64,000 nt of DNA, taken from contig NZ_AJYA01000013.1 of NCBI RefSeq assembly GCF_000265075.1, positions 2 to 64,001 on the forward strand. The letters run 5' to 3'. The notes under the pieces are model-generated. The model saw only the letters and a program-made list of their open reading frames with translations. It was not told where the DNA came from and did no database searches. Shown here piece after piece: positions 9,989 to 20,417 of the stretch. The DNA comes from Nitritalea halalkaliphila LW7. GTDB lineage: Bacteria; Bacteroidota; Bacteroidia; Cytophagales; Cyclobacteriaceae. Every line of letters starts with the position of its first letter. The first letter of the stretch is position 1. Both the position numbers and the translations under genes were made by a program.

Positions 9989-11332
9989 ATGGACGACCCC
10001 TATCCGAGTTGGCTTTTTTTAGATAGTATATCGACTTTACCCATCAGTTATCTTCTAGGTAACCTTTCTCTCTTTGTGCTTTTACTCATCGCTTCTGGGC
10101 TCGTGTCGGGTTCTGAGGTAGCCTTTTTTTCTTTGAGTTCAGATGACTTAGCTGAAGTTCGTGAGCAAGGGGATGGTAAGTCGGAAAAGATTATTTCGCT
10201 GCTGGGAGATCCGCAGCGTTTGCTGAGCACGATATTAATTCTGAATAATCTGATTAATATCGGGATGGTCACGCTAAGCACCTTTTTTCTTTGGGAGATT
10301 TTCGGGAGCACCACCTCTGGCTTAGTTATTATAGTGGCTCAAACGGTAGGAGTTACCTTCGCCATCGTTTTTTTCGGTGAGATCGTTCCGAAAGTGTATG
10401 CCACCCGGGCCAGAATCCCGTTTGCCCGAGTGATGGCTCCTTTTTTGGCGGCGAGTAGCTGGGTTTTAAAGCCCCTTTCGCTCTTTTTGATGTCCCTCGG
10501 CCGACTGATTCAGGGGCGGGTGGAGAAAAGAAGTGCGGCCATAACGCGTGAGGAGTTAAACCAAGCGCTAGAGATTACGACACAAGATACGACGGATAAT
10601 GAAAAGGAAATCTTAAAAGGAATCGTCAACTTCGGGGCTTTAACGGTTAAGCAGGTGATGCGTTCTCGGATGGAAATTACTGCATTAGAGGACGATACCC
10701 CTTTTTCTGAGCTGCTGGAAATTATTCGAGAGAGTGGTTTTTCTAGGATTCCCGTATACCATGAGACCATCGATCAGATTTCAGGTATTTTGTATATTAA
10801 AGATTTACTTCCCCATTTACAGGAGGCTCCGGATTTTGAGTGGGTGAAGTTGCTGCGCAAAAGTTATTTTGTGCCAGAGAACAAGAAGGTGGATAGTCTT
10901 TTAAAGGATTTTCAGCAGAAACGGGTGCACATGGCGATCGTAGTTGATGAATATGGGGGTACTTCGGGTCTCGTGACTTTAGAAGACCTGATAGAGGAGA
11001 TTATCGGGGAAATCAATGACGAATTCGATGAGGGCGAGGACTTTTTCTTTAAGGATTTAGGTAATGATACGTACGTGGTCGAAGGTAAGCTGTCTTTAAA
11101 TGATTTTTGTAAAAAGTTAGGAGTCGATACTCAGGTCTTCGATGATGTAAAGGGAGAAAGTGAGTCTTTAGCAGGCCTATTGCTGGAGATGTATGGACAT
11201 TTTCCTAAACCAGGTACTACTTTAGAGCATGCGTTTATGCAGTTCACGGTGGTGGGTCGAGATGATCGAAAGATTAACAAAATAAAGGTCAAAGTACTTC
11301 GGCCGGTCACTCCTCCGGACTTCGAGGATTAA
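9989..11332 (+). CDS. gldE: GldE, gliding-associated CNNM/CorC-like membrane protein
   Basis: The 447 residues have an N-terminal DUF21/CNNM transmembrane domain (GSEVAFFSLSSDDL near residue 42), a CBS pair (RMEITALEDD and AIVVDEYGGTSGLVTLEDL) and a C-terminal CorC/HlyC domain. The position after ssb identifies it as GldE, which supports gliding motility and may act with the lipoprotein GldD. The usual next gene, gldD, is not present here: 450 bases of noncoding DNA follow. The relatives are magnesium or cobalt efflux proteins, so ion transport is an alternative role. Confidence 0.88.
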   Translation: MDDPYPSWLFLDSISTLPISYLLGNLSLFVLLLIASGLVSGSEVAFFSLSSDDLAEVREQGDGKSEKIISLLGDPQRLLSTILILNNLINIGMVTLSTFFLWEIFGSTTSGLVIIVAQTVGVTFAIVFFGEIVPKVYATRARIPFARVMAPFLAASSWVLKPLSLFLMSLGRLIQGRVEKRSAAITREELNQALEITTQDTTDNEKEILKGIVNFGALTVKQVMRSRMEITALEDDTPFSELLEIIRESGFSRIPVYHETIDQISGILYIKDLLPHLQEAPDFEWVKLLRKSYFVPENKKVDSLLKDFQQKRVHMAIVVDEYGGTSGLVTLEDLIEEIIGEINDEFDEGEDFFFKDLGNDTYVVEGKLSLNDFCKKLGVDTQVFDDVKGESESLAGLLLEMYGHFPKPGTTLEHAFMQFTVVGRDDRKINKIKVKVLRPVTPPDFED

Positions 11333-11785
11333 GCGGATAGTCAGGGTATTTCAACTGTTATCCCTCTCTTTTTTTAGATTAAATAAAAATATTTTGACCT
11401 GCAGGTTTTTTCCCCAATGAATCTATGGGAAAAGAAGAAACCGCTGTCGATTTGTGAGGTGTTCCTAATATTTTTTTCGGCTTTGTGGTGTTTTTTTCTA
11501 GTCAAAGTGTTAATTTGGTATAAGTTTAAAAACAAGCCTATTTACCTGTTTTTTGTGTAGGGATGCGTGATTTCAGTTTAAAATTTATGTGTGTTTTCTG
11601 ATTTTTTTGTGTCTGGTGGAAAAATTGGCTTGCTATTCCTCTGTTTTTCCTTTGGGTTTTTGGTAAAGGAAGGGGCTGTTCTGTATATTTTCGTCTACAA
11701 AAAGGGGGTGTTTCTTGCTTTTAATTTAAAATTGTCAAATATTTTTTGTATATTCAGCAACTCAAATTGAAATTAACAACCTATT
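11333..11785. other. AT-rich intergenic region before gltB
   Basis: No reading frame of note exists on either strand. An imperfect hairpin (AGGGTAT with ATCCCT) followed by CTTTTTTT near 11352-11382 may end the gldE transcript. The rest is very rich in T and should hold the gltB promoter. The stretch TATTTTTTG near 11739 is close to the phylum's -7 element TAnnTTTG but has one T too many. I see no RNA gene in it. Confidence 0.5.
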
Positions 11786-14700
11786 TTGAAAATGAATACA
11801 GGATTATATCGTTCGGAATTCGAGCATGACGCTTGTGGGATAGGGGCTGTCGTTAACGTGAAAGGAGTAAAAACCCACGAGACGATTAGCGATGCCTTAT
11901 TCATGCTGAGCAACATGGAGCACCGCGGTGGTAGAGGGGCAGATCCTAAGACGGGAGATGGCGCGGGCATTCTCATACAGATTCCTCATAGTTTTTTAGC
12001 AGAGGTCACGCAGCGTTCGGGCATCACGCTTCCCGATGCTGGCCGCTACGGTGTGGGGATGGTGTTTTTCCCTCGCAATGCACAATTATATAAGAAGTCG
12101 AAGGAGCAGTTTAACGGACTTATCAAGCAGCATGGCTTTAAACTTCTAGGCTATCGACAGGTGCCCGTAGACGAAACAGTGCCGGGTTCTGGTGCTTTAG
12201 AAGTGATGCCGAATATCGAGCAGGTATTCGTTACGCATAAGGATGGGTTACAAGATATCGACCTCGAGCGTAAGCTGTATGTCCTGCGTAATGATGCGAC
12301 GCATGTGATCAATAAGCAAATTCCAGGGGTCAATAATGCCTTTTATTTCGCTAGTTTCAGTGCGTTTACACTTATTTATAAAGGACAGCTTCGAACGGAT
12401 CAGGTTTTACCCTTCTATAAGGATCTCCAAAACAACAAAATCGCTTCCGCATTAGCGGTGGTGCATTCGCGTTTCAGTACGAATACCTTTCCAAACTGGC
12501 GCTTAGCGCAGCCTTTCCGCTTTTTATCCCATAATGGGGAAATCAATACGATTCGGGGGAACCTGAATAAGATGAAATCGAAGGAGTCGCTGATGCGCTC
12601 GGTAAACTTCACGGACGAGGAGATCGCCAAGCTACTTCCGGTTACGAATAAGCAGAATTCTGATTCTGCGAACCTCGACGCACTGGTGGAGCTATTGGCG
12701 CTGAGCGGCCGCTCACTCCCGCATGTGATGATGATGCTGGTGCCTGAAGCCTGGCAGGATAATCATCTGATGGATAAGGATCGTAAGGCTTTTTATAAAT
12801 TCCATGCCTCCATGATGGAGCCTTGGGATGGTCCTGCGGCACTTTTGTTTACAGATGGGAAGACGATCGGTGCGACTCTAGATCGAAACGGGTTGCGACC
12901 ACTGCGCTATTTAACGACGAGTGACGATCGACTTATAATTTCTTCCGAGGTGGGTGCCTTGCCTGTTCGAGAGGCTACGGTCTTAGAAAAAGGTCGGATT
13001 TCTCCGGGTCGCATGCTGTATGTGGATCTCGGTAAGGGCAAGCTCATGTTCGATGAAGAGGTGAAGCAGCTGGTCACCGCGAATAAGCCGTATGAGACCT
13101 GGATAAATGAGCAGCGTCTGAAATTGAGGCTCATCGCCCCGCCTGAGAAACTGAAGTTCCCGTATGCGCTGGATCGCCTAAAAATGCGTCAGACGGCTTA
13201 TGGCTATACAGCGGAAGAGTTGCGGGTGGTTTTGGCCCCTATGGGCCAAAGTGGACAGGAAGCTATCGGATCCATGGGTGCGGATACACCACTGGCAGTA
13301 CTTTCTAAACAGAGTCAACACATTTCAAATTATTTTAAGCAGCTTTTTGCGCAGGTGAGTAATCCACCTATCGACCCGATTCGAGAGCGACTGGTCATGT
13401 CGTTATTTACGCGTATCGGAGAGAGTCATAATATTTTGGACGAAAGTCCAAGGCACGCGAAGCAGATACACATTTCGCAGCCTGTTTTATTAAATGAAGA
13501 TTTAGAAAAACTATACCATTTAGAAGGAGAGGGGTACAGAAGCATCACGCTGAAGGCACTTTTCGTGGCAGATCATGAGCCAGGAAGGCTTTTACAGGCG
13601 CTGGATCAACTGTGTGCTGAAGCGGAAGCAGCGATTTATGATTGTAAAAACATCATTATCATCTCGGATCGAAATTGTGATGAGGGGCATGCACCGATTC
13701 CTAGTTTATTAGCTATAGGTGCGGTCCACCATCATTTGGTAAAGAAAAAATTACGTACGCGTGCGGGCTTAGTGCTCCAGTCAGGAGACATTCGTGAGAC
13801 CCATCATTTTGCCACGGCAATCGGTTATGGTGCGAGTGCTATCAACCCCTACCTTGCTTTAGAGACCCTTAAGGATTTAAATGAAAAAGGGCAGCTGGGC
13901 GGAGAGTCTCTTCCTCAGGAAACGCTGTTTAAAAACTATCAGTATGCCATCGGCAAAGGGCTGTTAAAGGTACTTTCGAAGATGGGCATTTCCACTTTGC
14001 AGTCCTATCAGGGGGCGCAAATATTCGAGGCTATCGGCTTAGGGCCAGAGGTTATCGATCGCTGCTTTAAGGGTACGATCAGCAGGATTTCGGGTATTAG
14101 CTTCGATGAGTTAGCAGAAGAGGTGCTCATTCGCCATCGCGCAGCTTTTAAGGGAAGTGGTCCGGTGTTAGAAACCGGAGGTGTTTATCAGTGGAAGCGG
14201 CGAGGAGAGAAGCACTTGTTTAACCCAGAAACGATTCACCTCTTACAGAAATCTACCCGTTTAGGGGATTTTAATCTCTATAAGAAGTTCGCTCAAAAGA
14301 TTAATGATCAGACACGCGATGCGCTTACGCTGCGAGGTTTGTTTGAGTTTAAGAAGCGTATCGCGATACCGGTAGAAGAAGTGGAGCCGGCTAGTTCGAT
14401 TATGCGTCGTTTTGCGACGGGAGCGATGTCTTTCGGTTCTATTTCGCATGAGGCTCATACCACGCTTGCGATCGCGATGAATCGTATCGGTGCGAAGAGT
14501 AATAGTGGTGAAGGAGGTGAAGATGAAATACGTTTTGAGCGCAAGCCTAACGGTGACTGGGAGCGTTCTGCCATCAAGCAGGTGGCTTCGGGTCGTTTCG
14601 GTGTGACGAGTAATTATCTGGCGAATGCGGATGAGATTCAAATTAAAATGGCGCAGGGGGCGAAACCTGGAGAGGGTGGACAGCTTCCTGGGCATAAAGT

Positions 14701-16280
14701 AGATGAGTGGATTGGTCGCGTGCGTCACAGTACGCCAGGAGTAGGATTGATTTCCCCTCCCCCACATCATGATATCTACTCTATCGAGGATTTAGCGCAG
14801 CTTATTTATGATTTGAAAAACGCGAATCGTAAGGCACGTATTAATGTGAAGCTTGTTTCTCAGGCGGGAGTAGGTACGGTGGCCGCTGGTGTGGCAAAGG
14901 CACAGTCCGACGTAATCTTGATTTCAGGTGCTGACGGAGGAACAGGGGCCTCGCCTCTAAGTTCTATCCGCCATGCTGGTCTCCCTTGGGAGCTGGGCCT
15001 ATCTGAAGCGCATCAGACCTTGGTGAAAAATAATTTGCGCTCGCGCGTGACCTTACAAGCGGATGGACAGATGCGTACAGGGCGGGACATCGCTATAGCG
15101 ACGCTTTTAGGGGCTGAAGAGTGGGGCGTTTCTACGGGCGCGCTTGTGGTAGAAGGGTGTATTATGATGCGGAAGTGTCACCTGAATACCTGTCCTGTGG
15201 GTATCGCTACCCAAAATCCAGAGCTTCGTAAGCTGTACACGGGAGATCCAGATCATGTGGTCAACTACTTCAATTTCTTGGCAGAAGATCTTCGTGAGAT
15301 TATGGCTTCACTAGGATTCCGAACAGTGGATGAGATGGTGGGCCAAAGCGATGTGCTAAAGGTGGTTTCTAACCTACAGCATTGGAAGTGGGATAAGGTG
15401 GATTTTACGCCTATTTTCCATAAGGTGGAGGTGCCCGACCATGTAGGGATTTACAAGCAAATCGATCAGGAATTTGGTCTGAAAAAGGTACTTGATCGGC
15501 AGCTGCTTAAAGTAGCGGTGCCGGCACTGGAGCAGGCGACAGCAGTAAAAGGCTCTTTTGAGATTAAGAACACGGACCGTACTGTCGGGGCGATGCTTTC
15601 CCATGAGGTTTCCAAGATTTACGGAAGTCCAGGTCTTCCAGAGGATACGATTCAGATCAAGTTTCGTGGCTCGGCTGGGCAGAGTTATGGTAGTTTCTTA
15701 ACGAAGGGTATTCGTTTCGAGCTGGAAGGGGAGGCGAATGATTACTTCGGTAAAGGACTTTCTGGAGGAAAGCTCATCGTGTACCCGAGTCGTAATGCGA
15801 ATTTCAAGGCTGAGTCTAATATCATCATCGGGAATGTGGCTTTTTATGGGGCTACCTCTGGTGAGGCTTATATTAATGGTAAGGGAGGCGAGCGATTCTG
15901 TGTGCGAAACTCGGGTGTGAAAACAGTGATCGAGGGTATAGGAGATCACGGTTGTGAGTACATGACGGGAGGTATGGTGCTGAATTTAGAGGGAGATAGG
16001 CCGAAATTTTGCAGCAGGTATGAGTGGAGGTATCGCGTATATTCTGAAGGAGTATACTTACCTCGTGAATACGGAGATGGTCGATTTAGATCCCTTAAAT
16101 GAAGATGATTTCGTGACGATAAAGACAGCGTTACAGACGCACGTAACAGGTACAGGAAGCGTTCTAGGACAGACTTTCTTAGACGATTGGGAGACACGTA
16201 AGGTAGACTTTATCAAGGTAATCCCGAGGATTATAAAGAAGTATTACGTAAGCGAGCAGTTGAAAAATCAAAAACATTAG
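11786..16280 (+). CDS. gltB: Glutamate synthase large subunit, one frameshift near the end
   Basis: After a 16-residue propeptide, Cys17 in HDACGIG is the expected N-terminal nucleophile of the class II glutaminase domain. The central domain, the FMN-binding synthase domain ([26 protein letters not shown]), the 3Fe-4S cysteines in [15 protein letters not shown] and the GXGXG domain ([13 protein letters not shown]) follow in order. One extra base near 15990 shifts the frame; reading across it restores [14 protein letters not shown] and the C-terminus up to 16280. The enzyme makes two glutamates from glutamine and 2-oxoglutarate. gltD starts six bases later. Confidence 0.95.
13231..13250. repeat. 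Dispersed palindrome TTTGGCCC-CTAT-GGGCCAAA
   Basis: Perfect eight-base arms around four bases inside gltB (coding VLAPMGQS). Confidence 0.8.
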
Positions 16281-16286
16281 TGTAAG

Positions 16287-17777
16287 ATGGGAGCGAAAGA
16301 AGGATTTATAGCTTATAAGCGGGAGACGCCAGAGACGCGTAGCCCTGAGGAAAGAAAAAAAGATTATAAGGAAATATATGTGCCGTTTTCTGGGGAGAAG
16401 TTAAACCAACAGGCGGCGCGCTGTATGGACTGTGGCATACCTTTCTGCCACTCGGGCTGTCCGCTGGGAAATGTTATCCCAGATTTTAATGAAGCAGTTT
16501 ATCAGCAAGAGTGGGAAGAGGCGTATCGAATTTTACGGTCAACGAATAACTTCCCTGAGTTTACAGGACGTATCTGTCCAGCACCATGCGAGGCTTCCTG
16601 TGTGTTAGGTATCAATAAGGATCCGGTTACGATCGAGTTAATTGAGAAAAATATAGCAGAAAAAGCCTTTGAGCTGAACTTGGTTCAGCCGGCCCCACCG
16701 GCTACGCGAACGGGTAAACGCGTGGCTGTAATCGGCTCTGGACCTGCTGGCTTAGCCGCTGCAGACCAGCTGAATCAAGCGGGGCATGAAGTTACTGTAT
16801 TTGAGAAAGACCATAAGGTGGGCGGGCTCTTACGTTATGGCATCCCGGATTTCAAGATGGAAAAATGGGTAATCGATCGTAGAATCGAGGTTATGGAGCA
16901 AGAGGGTGTGCAGTTTAAAACGGATGTCACCATAGGCCAGACGATCGAAGCAAGTGCCATTTTAGCAGATTTTGATGCTGTGGTTTTAGCGACAGGAGCA
17001 GCCCAGCCACGCGCCTTACCTATTCCCGGTGCAGACCTGAAGGGAGTGCACTATGCTATGGATTTTTTAGGACGTCAAAATCAGGTAATCGGTGGAGAAA
17101 TCGAAGAGAATCCTATTTCTGCTGCCGGAAAGCATGTGATCGTCATCGGTGGCGGTGATACGGGTAGTGACTGTATCGGTACTTCTAATCGTCATGGAGC
17201 GGCTTCGATCACGCAGCTGGAGTTACTTCCAGAGCCTCCAAAACAGCGTGCGGTGGTGAACCCTTGGCCAGAATGGCCAATGACCCTACGCACTTCCTCC
17301 TCGCATGAAGAAGGTGCAGAGCGAAAATTCTCTGTACTTACAAAGCAGTTTTTAGGCGATGAAGCAGGTCAGGTGACTGGTTTAGAGCTGGTAGATATCG
17401 AATGGAAACATCTTGATGGACGTATGCAGTTCGTGGAAATTCCAGGGTCAAATCGCGTGGTGCCTTGTGATCTCGCCTTTTTAGCGATAGGATATACAGG
17501 TCCGGCACAGGATGGTCTACTCGGTGCATTTGGTGTACAGACCCAAGAGAACACACTGCCGAAAACTGGAAAAAATATTCCTTATGCGAGCACAAATGCG
17601 AAGGTGTTTTTAGCTGGTGATATGCGTAGAGGGCAGTCCCTTGTCGTTTGGGCTATTTCAGAAGGACGTGAAGCTGCCGTTGCCGTGGATGAATATTTAA
17701 TGGGTGAAAGCACGCTGCCGCGGAAAGATGAGGGTTATTTCGATATTTCGAAACCTTATGTGGAAGAAAAACAGTAA
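16287..17777 (+). CDS. gltD: Glutamate synthase small subunit
   Basis: The 496 residues show the two 4Fe-4S cysteine groups (CMDCGIPFCHSGCPLGN and CPAPCEASC), an FAD GxGxxG motif (VIGSGPAGLAAADQL) and an NADPH site (VIVIGGGDTGSDC). It feeds electrons from NADPH to GltB. The spacing of six bases from gltB marks one operon, and a clean terminator follows. The conserved NPWPEWP stretch near residue 325 coincides with a TTGGCC/GGCCAA inverted repeat at 17264-17280, probably by coding constraint. Confidence 0.96.
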   Translation: MGAKEGFIAYKRETPETRSPEERKKDYKEIYVPFSGEKLNQQAARCMDCGIPFCHSGCPLGNVIPDFNEAVYQQEWEEAYRILRSTNNFPEFTGRICPAPCEASCVLGINKDPVTIELIEKNIAEKAFELNLVQPAPPATRTGKRVAVIGSGPAGLAAADQLNQAGHEVTVFEKDHKVGGLLRYGIPDFKMEKWVIDRRIEVMEQEGVQFKTDVTIGQTIEASAILADFDAVVLATGAAQPRALPIPGADLKGVHYAMDFLGRQNQVIGGEIEENPISAAGKHVIVIGGGDTGSDCIGTSNRHGAASITQLELLPEPPKQRAVVNPWPEWPMTLRTSSSHEEGAERKFSVLTKQFLGDEAGQVTGLELVDIEWKHLDGRMQFVEIPGSNRVVPCDLAFLAIGYTGPAQDGLLGAFGVQTQENTLPKTGKNIPYASTNAKVFLAGDMRRGQSLVVWAISEGREAAVAVDEYLMGESTLPRKDEGYFDISKPYVEEKQ

Positions 17778-17833
17778 GCAAATTTTTAATTTGAATCGTT
17801 TTAGTTTGATGATAGGGTGACACAGCCCCTGAA

Positions 17834-17857
17834 AGCACCTCCTCGGAGGTGCTTTTT
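17834..17857 (+). terminator. Terminator after gltD
   Basis: AGCACCTCC pairs with GGAGGTGCT around a two-base loop, followed by TTTTT. It ends the gltBD transcript. Confidence 0.9.
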
Positions 17858-17880
17858 GCTTTTGCTGTTAGTGCGCTTTG

Positions 17881-17904
17881 AAAAATAAAAAGCTCTTGGA
17901 GCTT
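17881..17904 (-). terminator. Terminator on the minus strand
   Basis: On the minus strand AAGCTC pairs with GAGCTT around three bases, followed by a T-rich tail (AAAAATAAAA on the plus strand). It lies 100 bases past the repeat-protein gene and probably ends its transcript. Confidence 0.6.
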
Positions 17905-18003
17905 TGCTCTGTTCGCCTTTATCGAGGGCCATGGTATACTCATTTTTTCACAGGCTCACCTATTGGTACAGCATGAGGCTCCGCTAACTATACCCGACCG
18001 AGT

Positions 18004-18999
18004 TTAAGGCCATGTAGGCCATGCACTTACAGGCGGGTTAGAAGTAGGGGGCGTACCAGGGGAGGGTATTTGTGGAAATGCTGGCGGCTGCGGCTGAATG
18101 ATCTTTACTGGTGTCAGTGCAGGAATCCCGTTGGTGGTAGAAAACACCTCTTGCGTGCCGTTCGGCTGGCTGCGAATCACTTTGGCGGGCGCTACTTCGG
18201 GAACCCCAAAGCGCGTATTGAACAGCTCTTGGGTGCCATTTGGCTGTGTTCGAATCACTTGTGCGGGTGCTACCTCCGGTATTCCGAAGCTTGTTGTGTT
18301 AAAGACCTCCTGAGTACCATCCGCACGTGTCCGGATTACTTGTGTGGGAGCGATTTCCTGAACGCCGTTTGTTACACGAAATACTTGGCGGGAACCGTCT
18401 GCCTGCGGCCGGATGACATGAGAGGGGTTTAGCTCTCGAACTCCATTAGTGGTCTGGAAAATTTCTACTGTTCCATCCGGCTGCTTCCGAACCGTTTGAC
18501 TGGGTGTAACGTTAGGGAGCCCAGCATGCGTAGGGAAAATATGTGCTTCCTGCACCCTGCCGCTATTAGAGGGAGAAGTTTGGGCAGACGAATTTGCTCT
18601 TTTGGCCTCACCCTCTGAAACCTTCTTCTTTCTAAAATTTTTTATAAAAATGAGCTCTAAGCGTTGAATGTCCGGCATCTGTGGAAAATCTGGCATAGGT
18701 TCTATCCACATCATAGGTTGTATTCCTTTAAAAGGTTCTATACCCTTCATAGGTTCTACTCCTTTAAAAGGTTCTATTCCCTTTATAGGTTGTATTCCTG
18801 TAAAAGGATCTATTCCCTTCATAGGCTGTATTGCCATTACGGGCTGAATCGGCTGTATAGGTTGTACAGCAGGAAGGGGTCTTGGCGGCGGCATGAAGTT
18901 ACGAATGTCATTTTGCGCCTGCGCAAAGGGAAATAAGCCCAGCAACAGAAAGGCTACAAAAAGTGCGTGTACGGGTAGCTGTTTCATTCCTTTAACCAT
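18004..18999 (-). CDS. Secreted protein with hexapeptide and 26-residue tandem repeats
   Basis: I chose the ATG at 18999 (MVKGMKQLPVHA); MKQLPVHA at 18987 is as likely. A signal peptide ends near PFAQAQ. Next come about eight hexapeptides of the form [IV][QDE]PxxG, such as IEPFKG, then a short basic linker (NFRKKK), then five repeats of about 26 residues with the core VIRTQPNGTQEVFNTT preceded by EVAPAQ, and a Pro-rich tail. I do not recognise a family. The repeats suggest an extracellular elongated or binding protein. The copies differ at the DNA level, so they are not a very recent expansion. No frameshift is visible. Confidence 0.65.
   Translation of the reverse strand: MVKGMKQLPVHALFVAFLLLGLFPFAQAQNDIRNFMPPPRPLPAVQPIQPIQPVMAIQPMKGIDPFTGIQPIKGIEPFKGVEPMKGIEPFKGIQPMMWIEPMPDFPQMPDIQRLELIFIKNFRKKKVSEGEAKRANSSAQTSPSNSGRVQEAHIFPTHAGLPNVTPSQTVRKQPDGTVEIFQTTNGVRELNPSHVIRPQADGSRQVFRVTNGVQEIAPTQVIRTRADGTQEVFNTTSFGIPEVAPAQVIRTQPNGTQELFNTRFGVPEVAPAKVIRSQPNGTQEVFSTTNGIPALTPVKIIQPQPPAFPQIPSPGTPPTSNPPVSAWPTWP
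18100..18520 (-). repeat. Tandem repeat of about 78 bp inside the repeat protein
   Basis: Five degenerate copies encode the 26-residue unit with VIRxQxxGTQEVF. The three copies in the 3' part (minus strand) are the most alike, and the others are more diverged. Confidence 0.7.
18700..18860 (-). repeat. 18-bp tandem repeat encoding [IV][QDE]PxxG hexapeptides
   Basis: On the plus strand the pattern is seen as recurring AAAGGTTCTATTCCC-like and CATAGGTTCTA-like blocks. It encodes about eight hexapeptides alternating between MKG and FKG endings. Confidence 0.75.
18912..18927. repeat. Dispersed palindrome TTTGCGC-CT-GCGCAAA
   Basis: Perfect seven-base arms around a two-base loop. The site lies inside the repeat-protein gene at the signal-peptide end (FAQAQN). 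It belongs to the GCGC family described in the findings. Confidence 0.8.
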
Positions 19000-19041
19000 T
19001 GATCTACACTTATATACGTAGTTGGTGCCGAAAGGGTTAGC

Positions 19042-19073
19042 AAAAAAAATCCCTCCGGTGGTGGCCGGAGGGA
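19042..19073 (-). terminator. Terminator after the Spy-like gene
   Basis: TCCCTCCGG pairs with CCGGAGGGA around six bases, with an eight-T tail on the minus strand (A run 19042-19049). It lies 13 bases after the corrected stop of the Spy-like gene, which supports the repaired reading frame. Confidence 0.88.
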
Positions 19074-19085
19074 GGCGAAAAGGGA

Positions 19086-19477
19086 TCAATTTAGGTTTTT
19101 AGGCCCGCCCCTTCTCTGTTGCATACGTTTACGCTGCTGCTGGCGAACGTCCTGCTGCCCCTTTCGGTAGGCTTGCCAGTTCGCCCACTGTTCTTCGCTT
19201 AGTATCTCCTGAATACCCGCTTGAAACTGTTTCTGCTGCTGTTCCCGATTTTTCCGCATGCTTCCTGCTGCTGCATACGATTTTCTCGCTGCTCTCCCAT
19301 GAGCGCTTCTAATGCGGCTACCTGCTCAGCGTCAAGCTCAAGCACCTCGGACATGCGTTCGATGGGCCCTTTTCCGGCTTCCTGTCCTCCCCTGGGGCCA
19401 TACGGTCCCTGCTGTGCAAAGGCGCCCTGTAAGCCAAAGAGGAAAATACCTATAATTATTACTTTGATCGTGTTCAT
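19086..19477 (-). CDS. Spy/CpxP-like periplasmic protein, one frameshift
   Basis: A signal peptide (MNTIKVIIIGIFLFG to GAFAQ) is followed by a helical, Gln- and Arg-rich protein: MSEVLELDAEQVAALEALM, then after a frame correction near 19260 MRKNREQQQKQF and ILSEEQWANWQAYRKGQQ. The two elements L(T/D)xxQ and LSEEQW are those of the LTxxQ (Spy/CpxP) family, which are small envelope chaperones or metal-stress sensors. The corrected frame ends at 19086 right before a strong terminator. The unrepaired frame would stop at 19199. The partner system is not visible nearby. Confidence 0.75.
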
Positions 19478-19575
19478 TTTCAGTTTTTTTTAGTGTTGTA
19501 AGGTTTAGTAAAGATTCGAATCTACTGTTTAGATGTGCTGCCGTATTAAAGGTTTAAAGAGGTCTTGCGTTTTTT

Positions 19576-19593
19576 TTTGCGCCGGGGCGCAAA
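19576..19593. repeat. Dispersed palindrome TTTGCGCC-GG-GGCGCAAA
   Basis: Perfect eight-base arms around two bases, in the noncoding gap between the divergent Spy-like and yebC genes. The gap (19478-19696) holds no gene; the palindrome is the only structured element I see in it. Confidence 0.85.
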
Positions 19594-19696
19594 GGGAACG
19601 CTTTTTTCACTCCTTTCCAGGCTAAAAATGCCTTTCCACTATCCACTGGAGGGAAAGATTTACTATTTTTACGGGAATAAATTTAGCTGAAACGTT

Positions 19697-20404
19697 ATGG
19701 GAAGAGCATTTGAATTTCGTAAGGAACGAAAATTTAAACGTTGGAGTAAAATGTCAAAAGTCTTCACGCGCCTGGGAAAGGAAATCGTGATGGCGGTAAA
19801 GGCGGGCGGTCCTGATCCAGCGACGAATGCCAAGTTACGTACGGTGATTCAGAACGCGAAGGGTGCGGCCATGCCGAAAGATCGGATCGAGGCGGCGATT
19901 AAGCGTGCGTCGAATAAGGATGAGAAGGACTATGAAGAGGTGCTTTACGAAGGATATGGCCCTTACGGCATCGCCATCTTAGTAGAGACGTCGACCGATA
20001 ATACGAACCGAACAGTGGCGAATGTGCGGCATTATTTTTCCAAGTATGGGGGCTCCCTTGGAACTTCTGGCTCGGTTTCGTTTATGTTTACACGCAAGGC
20101 AGTGTTCCGCTTTCCTCAGAATGACCTGAATATCGAAGAGCTGGAGTTAGAATTAATTGACTTCGGACTGGAAGAGCTCGCTGAAAATGAGGGTGAGTTT
20201 TTCGCTTACACAGCATTCGAAGATTTCGGCAATATGCAGAAAGCGCTGGAGGAGCGTGGAATCGAAGTGACGAATGCAGATTTTCAGTGGTTCCCAAGTA
20301 CGACCATCGCGCTCGATGAAGCACAGGAGGAAGAGTTGAATAAATTAATAGAAAAAATCGAGGAAGACGATGATGTGAATCAGGTCTTCACTAACCTGGC
20401 CTAA
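19697..20404 (+). CDS. yebC: YebC/PmpR family translation or transcription factor
   Basis: The 235 residues start MGRAFEFRKERKFKRWSKMS, the standard YebC beginning with a Bacteroidota flavour, followed by VFTRLGKEIVMAVKAGG, the middle block YEGYGPYGIAILVE and the C-terminal domain. The family binds DNA in some bacteria and helps ribosomes at proline stretches in others. It lies 13 bases before the nucleotide phosphatase gene, so the two probably form an operon. Confidence 0.94.
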   Translation: MGRAFEFRKERKFKRWSKMSKVFTRLGKEIVMAVKAGGPDPATNAKLRTVIQNAKGAAMPKDRIEAAIKRASNKDEKDYEEVLYEGYGPYGIAILVETSTDNTNRTVANVRHYFSKYGGSLGTSGSVSFMFTRKAVFRFPQNDLNIEELELELIDFGLEELAENEGEFFAYTAFEDFGNMQKALEERGIEVTNADFQWFPSTTIALDEAQEEELNKLIEKIEEDDDVNQVFTNLA

Positions 20405-20417
20405 ACACCCCGGTCGT

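Noticed and set aside
14261-14770. Long minus-strand ORF inside gltB
   Set aside because: It is antisense to the conserved FMN domain of gltB and has no family features.
17264-17280. TTGGCC/GGCCAA repeat in gltD as a family member
   Set aside because: It encodes the conserved NPWPEWP residues of GltD, so coding constraint can explain it.
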